Assembly (NCBI GenBank): GCA_002633005.1
Contig: NMRA01000233.1
Coordinates: 478,180 to 542,179 of the forward strand
Origin: Phoronis australis
Lineage: Eukaryota > Phoronida > Phoronidae
Reading direction: 5' to 3'
DNA: 64,000 bases
The position numbers were made by a program, and so were the translations under genes. This document shows positions 59,401 through 64,000 of the stretch, piece by piece (position 1 is the stretch's first letter; each line of letters begins with the position of its first letter). A model generated the notes under the pieces. It had not been told where the DNA came from. It ran no database searches and saw only the letters and a program-made list of their open reading frames with translations.

Positions 59401-62400
59401 GTGACACTGCCTACTGCTGTCTCTTTAGAAGGTGACAGAAATTAGCACCATCTTTAGGTTGGCATATTTGTCCCGTTCTCAGATATGCCATACACTTCCC
59501 TGGCGATGTCTAGCACAGCAGGTAGCTCTACAGGAAGCAGTAGCAAGCACAGCAGTGACATCATGAGGCAGCAATCTAGCGACACGACGGAGGTGCCTCA
59601 GTTTGTCGCCGCGTCCGAGTTCTCCGACGACGAAGAAGATCGTGGTTCTGACAGTGGTTCTAGTAGTATACACACGGTGCCAGCTGAATCACAGATTTCC
59701 ATGGTTAGACAGGGAGCCACAAGAAAAGCTGGGTATGTGATGAACAGATTCTTTTTTTTCTGAAAACACTACAGAACTACAATAAGGAGTTCAAATGTCA
59801 CAATAATCCTTCCTGAACGATGTGTGTGTTCATGTAGTCCTGTGCTATCCATATCCCATAAATATCCCATGGTAACACTACTGAGTACTGTCGAGTAAGG
59901 AGTCCCTGCCAAACCTTGTCAACACTGGGTCTCCCGTTTGCAATCCTTTTCATGGAACGTTCAGTTACCTAGTAATTACACTGAAGTCACAGAGAGGGAG
60001 AACCATAGTATACAAACATGAACAAGATCACAGGACAAGTGACAGCTAGAAGATAAGCCGCTAATATATCACCAAGGCATTTTAAAATTAACACAGTGGA
60101 GGTCAATTAAATTGCTCCTGTAATTCAAAATAAGATATAATTTAAGAAATACGAAAGCTATAAGTGTAACAAACAAACATTCCATGTTTATAGAAATTAC
60201 AAAAACCAAAGGCAGAATTTGAACTTTTGAAGCACACCACAGTTTAACTCAATTGCTTCTTTTTAAGTACATATTCAAATTGGAATGATGGGTGAATCTC
60301 ATTAAAGTAAGGCGTGTTAAGAGGAGCACATTGGAATTTTGAAGACTGCGTTTTAAACTCCTTGTATGACCTCTGTTTAGTTTTGCATGGAACAAATGCA
60401 GTGGTGAAACAACATAATGCACATTTAAAAATTAATACTGGCCTATTGTTTTCTAAGCAACTGTGTGCCGTTATCTTTAAAAATTGCTGTTCTGCTGTGA
60501 AAACCATTACATAGGTTCTATAATTTGTGACTAAGTTGCACAGACTGCATTATGGACCAAGTAGTCTGAGATCGATTGCTGTTCAAATTAGATTTGCCAG
60601 AGTGCTGCTGACTTTATTTATTCTGGTTATAACAAGTTGTCAGTTGGGATGACCTAATTGTTCCAATATTGCGTCTCTTTAAAGTGAATATGGTAATTCT
60701 TCAGTTACATTGCACAAAACAAAAAAAATTTAAATAATTATATTTTCATGAATGTACAGATCGTTGTTGACGGTGGTGTGAAAGTAACTGAGTGACTAAG
60801 TAGTCACAACTGCTCGTGTGGGAATTTTATTGGTGAAAGTTTGCAGATTACATGTTGCCAGCATGATCCAATTTATGGTAATTAACTTACTTTATCAATA
60901 CAATGGTATTTTATCCCATCCTTGGTGAAATGTTCTTTTGAGCATACCTATGACTTTTAGTCACACAAAACTCATCTAGGGCACCCCGTTCACCTATTGT
61001 ATACAAAAGCAAGAGACATCTCCTGCGAATGTTCAATTATGTGGTGACCATACAATGTTCAGACCTTATTAACACAGTTAAAGGGGTGTGTATTATTATT
61101 TACTAGAAATGATGGCAGGGTTTTGCCTTGATATTTTCACAGGTGCAAAACTGTGTCTGAATTAGCTGAAGCAAGTTTTGCCTCCTACAAAATAAATGAG
61201 ATGGGTGTGCTACATAAATGGAAAATTGTTGTATTAGTAGTGATACGACATGTTTTGAGCATTGTACTGTATTTTATTCGTATATTTGCAATAACAAAGA
61301 ATAAATCAGTTTGCTATATCTACTATCTGACCATTGCTTATCAAGTTTTATATGGCCCAATCCTGTGGTCTGTTTTGCGGAAGTGACTTAAAACTTAAGA
61401 CAGACATTTTGTTTTGCACTCCCTCTTCTCAGTTGTTGAGCAAAGGTTTAGGGTTTAGCCAATTAATCAGGAGCGCATTACAGTCTAGAAACAACTTATA
61501 ATAATTATCTCAGTAACTATGAGTTTTGTATATATTCTCAGACACATTACATTTTTGCCTACTAGGTGAAATGTAATTGTTTTGCAGAAATAGTTCTGTG
61601 GCGTGTACGGCCAAGTTTCATGAAAAAGAATCTTATTCCCGAACTCCAGCTTAAAAGTAACTGTTCCCGTGGCACGATTCGAGTAAAAATGTGTAAGGTT
61701 ACTCGAAGTGCACCCTGCCATTGGTCCATTCGAGTACGTGTGATTAGTACAGGGGGCTCTCAGGTGTTTTGAATTTCAAAATTTTGTGCAGAACTTTCGT
61801 CACACTGCTTCGCTTCTAGCAACTTAGTTAATTTCCAGGTGGTTGATTGTGAAGAACTGGCTGATCCACAAGAAGAGGAAGATTGAGTTGGCGCCCAAGA
61901 GGAGCTGGAGGAAATACTGGGTCTGTCTGAAGGGCACCACGCTGCTCTTTTATAACTGTGGAGAGCAGCAGACGCAAGTAGCAGACGATGCCATACCTCG
62001 TCACATGCTGGGTAGGTGGCGCTAGGCATCTACGTGATAAAGAATTGAAAAGTTGGGTCTCTTCCTAAATCTTCTGTGGATTGCTGTTTTGAAAACTGTT
62101 TTTGCGTTTAGTCATGCTATGGAACTCGTTTTGATATGTTTTATTGTGCATGTACTGTCCCACTGCATTGTTGTTGAAAGCCATGGAATTTTATTGATGT
62201 TGAGAACTTGAGTGGATCCACTAATTGATTTTATGCAATTTTGATACACTTATGTTTAGCTTTTCAAATTTTTTGTGCCCGTTATGGTACAGTTATGTTG
62301 GCGCTGTGTTGATTATTGATGACATTAATAAAACTTCATTAAAGATTTTGTGGATATCTGTAACAATGGTAACTAGGTTAGATTTACAGTTGCAAAATAT

Positions 62401-63578
62401 TTCCCGATTTGCCAATGTGTTACGGTAGGTACATGATGTGCTAATTGTTGTAGCCATTGGCCCTATATTTAAGGAAACTGGCCCTTGTTCATGAGATTTC
62501 TTGTGTAAGGTAGTTAAAGCAGGTGTGATTTCCAATTCTTGCAGTGATTGAAGGTGGTATTGCCCAGGCTGTACCAGAACATCCGAAGCGCGAGCACATT
62601 TTCGCACTCAGCACCGCATTTGGAGATGCCTATCTCTTCCAGGTCTGTAGTACATACATTTGGAAATCAAGTATTTTATTGTGGGTTTTGTACAATTTTC
62701 AGAACTGGACACGGTTGAGTGATTTGTGGCAGATCATTTTCGACACGAAATTTGTTCTCAGAAACATTTGGCAATTTTCAACCTACTTCATCTTCACATC
62801 ATTGCTATATGTTGTCTTTCTAACCAACTTGGCCAATCAATCCCAGAGATAAGTAATTAGCCAGCAAGTTCCACTTTTAATAACATCCAAAGTGGATGAG
62901 TTTTATGAGGATGTCCATGATCACTTCTTTTACGATGTATTTTTTTTTCAAAATGGCCTCTATGTTCTAATTAAAACAGTTCAGTTTTCTAATTATTCAT
63001 TATCATTTTGCTGCATAAACTTCACTGACTTTTCCTGGCATTAGTTTGAGAGGTCTAGAAAATTGCCCCTACCTTAACCGTTTGTATATCTATTGTCCAG
63101 TGTGTGAACTTGTGCTGGTCATCCATTTTTCATGGAAAGCAAAGTTCATTGGTCGCATATAACCACTTATCACCAGTGCCATTACACTGTTGTATATAGA
63201 TTATGTAGTAGTTGAAATGAACTGGTGCATAATGTTAAACTGCTGATCCTGGTTAGATATGTTCTAGTGTTTTCCTCGCCACCTGGTGGCAGGTGTTATA
63301 GCATGTATGTAGATGTACATTTTTTGGTTTGGTTGTGATTTACATAAGCCACTCGTTTAGCTGTGGGATAATTGAAGATCACAACAGCTAAGTCACGGAA
63401 AAATGATTTTGATTGCCAAAGCTTAATTTCTCAGGCATCATCCCAAATAGACCACGACAACTGGATCAGTGGTATACACTCGGCCTGTGCCTCATTATTC
63501 GCCAGACAGCACGGCCGGGATAACACACTCAAGCTACTCAAGTCTGAGATTACTCGTTTGGACGGCAACATTGACATG
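41385..63578 (+). CDS. sif: Still life/TIAM-family Rac guanine-nucleotide exchange factor (5' part, 9 coding exons)
   Basis: Nine plus-strand exons join in frame: 41385-41473, 46006-46187, 47336-47457, 50912-50965, 55740-56754, 59483-59732, 61839-62011, 62545-62642, 63435-63578. They give 2127 nt, exactly 709 codons. Order: a Gly2/Cys6 N-terminus (MGNKLC) suited to N-myristoylation; a WH1 (EVH1) domain at about 30-131; a Ser/Pro-rich linker at about 132-565; and the PHn domain at about 568-675, with [14 protein letters not shown] and [13 protein letters not shown]. In the family this PH-CC-Ex unit targets membranes, and the downstream DH-PH pair activates Rac in neurons and epithelia. The CC-Ex, RBD, PDZ and DH-PH parts lie past the right edge. 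The WH1 domain points to a Still life-type rather than a vertebrate TIAM-type protein. Orthology is from remembered motifs. Confidence 0.95.
42430..42927. mobile_element. ~500-bp foldback element rich in CGAAACTTC words
   Basis: Left GATGCTTTCCTATTA matches the inverse of the right end, GGTGCTTTCCCATTA. Inside are repeated GCGAAACTTC and its inverse GAAGTTTCG (for example 42452, 42469, 42519, 42549, 42870). Compound internal inverted repeats as in Foldback-type elements. Lies in sif intron 1. Confidence 0.7.
43641..44547. repeat. Direct duplication, copy 1 (left of the gap)
   Basis: This 907-bp stretch ends exactly at the N run and is almost identical to 44917-45703. The length difference of 120 bp is accounted for by a 143-bp insertion here (43938-44080), minus 19 bp and 4 bp present only in copy 2. 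Confidence 0.93.
43938..44080. mobile_element. 143-bp inverted-repeat insertion present in only one duplicate
   Basis: It is present between CAAGACC and AGTTTCAATG in copy 1 and absent at 45217/45218 in copy 2. Its ends are inverted repeats: GCGTTCAGTAGACGCTAGGACCT on the left against CCGTTCAGTAACGCTAGGACCT (inverse) on the right. This is a filled site and empty site pair for a small foldback or MITE. Confidence 0.88.
44548..44916. other. Assembly gap (369 N)
   Basis: A run of 369 undetermined bases inside sif intron 1, bordered by the two duplicated stretches. Open frames crossing it are artefacts. A single further N occurs at 52566. Confidence 1.
44917..45703. repeat. Direct duplication, copy 2 (right of the gap)
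   Basis: It starts at the first base after the N run and matches copy 1 until copy 1 ends at the gap (both reach GGATGGCGTAATGGC). Identity is very high, with scattered substitutions, small indels and no MITE. Confidence 0.93.
46006..46187 (+). CDS. sif: sif coding exon 2, WH1 domain first part
   Basis: Acceptor ttggtatgttag, donor G|gtgaga; 182 nt, phase 2 to phase 1. Encodes [20 protein letters not shown] through [18 protein letters not shown]. The LW-x-x-VFHV, IQD and ITAYN features match the WH1 domain of Still life. WH1 domains bind proline-rich ligands; the ligand here is unknown. Confidence 0.95.
47336..47457 (+). CDS. sif: sif coding exon 3, WH1 domain second part
   Basis: Acceptor gttctgtag, donor TCG|gtaggt; 122 nt, phase 1 to 0. 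Encodes [20 protein letters not shown], then [20 protein letters not shown]. The WGL-x-F-x-S-x-x-(D/E)A-x-x-F ending is the classic C-terminal strand and helix of WH1/EVH1 domains. Confidence 0.95.
47921..48055. repeat. Dispersed repeat family C, copy 1
   Basis: Shares GGAATGGCTTAGC, GTCATTAGGGAAGACTACTC and GGTATTCTGGGTCAT-like text, in the same order, with 63695-63865. A weaker fragment (GTCATGAGGGAAGACTAATA) is at about 5077. Non-coding, function unknown. Confidence 0.6.
49154..49194. repeat. 17-bp short tandem repeat, 2.4 copies
   Basis: CAAGCTTTTGACCATTG is present twice in a row, followed by CAAGCTT. In sif intron 3. Confidence 0.9.
50912..50965 (+). CDS. sif: sif coding exon 4, 54-nt symmetric microexon
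   Basis: Acceptor ttttgttgcag, donor AAG|gtaaag; phase 0 at both ends. Encodes [18 protein letters not shown], a basic, Ser-rich stretch like the segment just after the WH1 domain of Still life. Exon 3 also ends, and exon 5 also begins, in phase 0. It can therefore be included or skipped without frame change, which makes it an obvious cassette candidate. Confidence 0.82.
55740..56754 (+). CDS. sif: sif coding exon 5, large disordered linker
   Basis: Acceptor tttttttccag, donor A|gtaagt; 1015 nt, phase 0 to 1, 338 residues. The open frame continues 47 nt into the intron. Composition is Ser/Pro/Arg/Asp-rich with several SP motifs, a run of six Ser, and [17 protein letters not shown] near the end. 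That last stretch recalls the DSG-rich region before PHn in TIAM proteins. Probably unstructured and a phosphorylation/adaptor region. No catalytic domain is seen. Confidence 0.93.
59483..59732 (+). CDS. sif: sif coding exon 6, pre-PH Ser/Asp-rich segment
   Basis: Acceptor gtcccgttctcag, donor GG|gtatgt; 250 nt, phase 1 to 2. Encodes [20 protein letters not shown] through [15 protein letters not shown] and [10 protein letters not shown]. The QG-x-x-RKAG junction immediately before the PHn domain is conserved in TIAM1. The acidic [14 protein letters not shown] patch is a possible CK2-type phosphorylation cluster. Confidence 0.92.
61382..61522. mobile_element. MITE family A, inverted partial copy in a sif intron
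   Basis: It begins AAGTGACTTAAAACTTAAGA and continues with GCAAAGGTTTAGGGTTTAGC, CCAATTAATCAGGAGCGCAT and CTCAGTAACTA. These match the reverse complement of the right half of the 24.35-24.62 copy. The other end is not recognisable. Confidence 0.65.
61839..62011 (+). CDS. sif: sif coding exon 7, N-terminal PH domain (first part)
   Basis: Acceptor gttaatttccag, donor G|gtaggt; 173 nt, phase 2 to 1. Encodes [20 protein letters not shown], then [20 protein letters not shown]. The basic beta1-beta2 loop and the invariant W-x-x-YWV-x-LKG-x-x-L-x-FY strand identify the PHn domain of TIAM/Still life, which binds phosphoinositides and forms a unit with the CC-Ex region. Confidence 0.96.
62545..62642 (+). 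CDS. sif: sif coding exon 8, PHn domain (middle part)
   Basis: Acceptor ttccaattcttgcag, donor CAG|gtctgt; 98 nt, phase 1 to 0. Encodes [20 protein letters not shown], then [12 protein letters not shown]. The QAVPEHPK block and the FGDAYLFQ strand are nearly invariant in TIAM1/2 and Still life. Confidence 0.96.
63435..63578 (+). CDS. sif: sif coding exon 9, end of PHn and start of coiled coil
   Basis: Acceptor cttaatttctcag, donor ATG|gtaagt; 144 nt, phase 0 to 0. Encodes [20 protein letters not shown], then [19 protein letters not shown] and RLDGNIDM. The NWI-x-x-IHSACAS helix closes the PH domain; the leucine-rich tail begins the TIAM coiled-coil (CC-Ex) region. The rest of the gene is beyond the right edge. 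Confidence 0.96.
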
Positions 63579-63694
63579 GTAAGTTTGATGCAATTGCAAA
63601 GACAAAAATAATCGGACAAAATTCCGTTTTTCGTCATGACAGCAAACTCTGTTAACAGTAAAGATGACTGGTAATGACTGTTCGGGGGGCAGAA

Positions 63695-63865
63695 TTTTGA
63701 TTACAGAGTGGCTTAGCCACGGCGTACTATTTTTCTTGTTAATTTCCCTTCATTCGCATGCAGTCATTAAGGAAGACTACTCTGATGATGAAGTGGGCAG
63801 GGTGTCACGACAGGGAATTCTGGGACATTTTGTCGGAATACTTTTGGCATGTGCTGTATATCCAG
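63695..63865. repeat. Dispersed repeat family C, copy 2
   Basis: Contains GAGTGGCTTAGCC, GTCATTAAGGAAGACTACTC and GGAATTCTGGGACATTTTGT, aligned by eye with 47921-48055. The short open frame across it is a by-product of the repeat and not an exon. Confidence 0.6.
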
Positions 63866-64000
63866 TGATTGCAAATGTCCCGTCTTGAGATCAGTTCCAC
63901 TCTTTCCCAGACACACACGCGGGACTTTGTGCATGTTTTCTCAGTTTGTTCAATTCCCTCGTGTTGCCATGGAAACTCAACTGTTCTCCAGTAAAATTTT

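Larger units (their letters stand above)
41474..63434 (+). other. sif introns
   Basis: Eight introns of about 0.5-4.8 kb. Intron 1 (41474-46005) holds the 42.4 kb foldback and the gap-flanking duplication. Introns 4 (50966-55739) and 5 (56755-59482) are long and AT-rich; extra phase-0 or phase-1 cassette exons there cannot be excluded. Intron 3 has the 47.6-48.06 kb repeats and the 17-bp tandem repeat. Intron 6 has the family A MITE at 61.4 kb. Confidence 0.65.

Overview
This is a window of animal nuclear DNA. Two multi-exon genes with consensus GT-AG introns lie in a low-GC background full of short non-autonomous transposons. The proteins place it in an invertebrate metazoan: the rightward gene keeps an N-terminal WH1 domain in a Still life/TIAM-type protein, as insect Still life does and vertebrate TIAM1/2 do not. 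I cannot name the phylum from the sequence. The assembly is a draft, with one 369-base run of N and one isolated N.

Left part (433-12417, minus strand): the 5' part of the UTP20 gene, a very large HEAT-type protein of the small-subunit processome. Twelve coding exons join in frame and encode about the first 558 residues; the rest runs off the left edge. The start lies at 12417, with a YY1-like AAGATGGCGGC element and a tiny upstream ORF just before it.

Middle (about 12.5-41.4 kb): no recognisable protein-coding exon. It may hold untranslated first exons of the rightward gene; a strong splice donor in a possible divergent promoter lies at about 13.04 kb. It is rich in repeats: foldback and inverted-repeat elements, a 43-bp minisatellite, a SINE fragment, a near-perfect 47-bp-arm hairpin, and a tandem-array element of about 145-bp monomers. 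Each monomer carries a CTCF-like motif, and one is split by a hAT-type MITE with an 8-bp target duplication.

Right part (41385-63578, plus strand): the 5' part of a still life (sif)/TIAM Rac-GEF gene. Nine coding exons join in frame to 709 codons: a myristoylation-type N-terminus, a WH1 domain, a long disordered linker and the N-terminal PH domain. The coiled-coil/Ex region, RBD, PDZ and DH-PH catalytic module should lie beyond the right edge. Intron 1 contains two near-identical ~0.8-0.9 kb copies on either side of the N gap, most simply a false duplication from two haplotypes. One copy carries an extra 143-bp inverted-repeat insertion.

The two genes are unrelated in function (ribosome biogenesis and Rac signalling) and are transcribed away from each other. 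All exon boundaries come from reading splice sites and joining phases by eye; no alignment or search was run.
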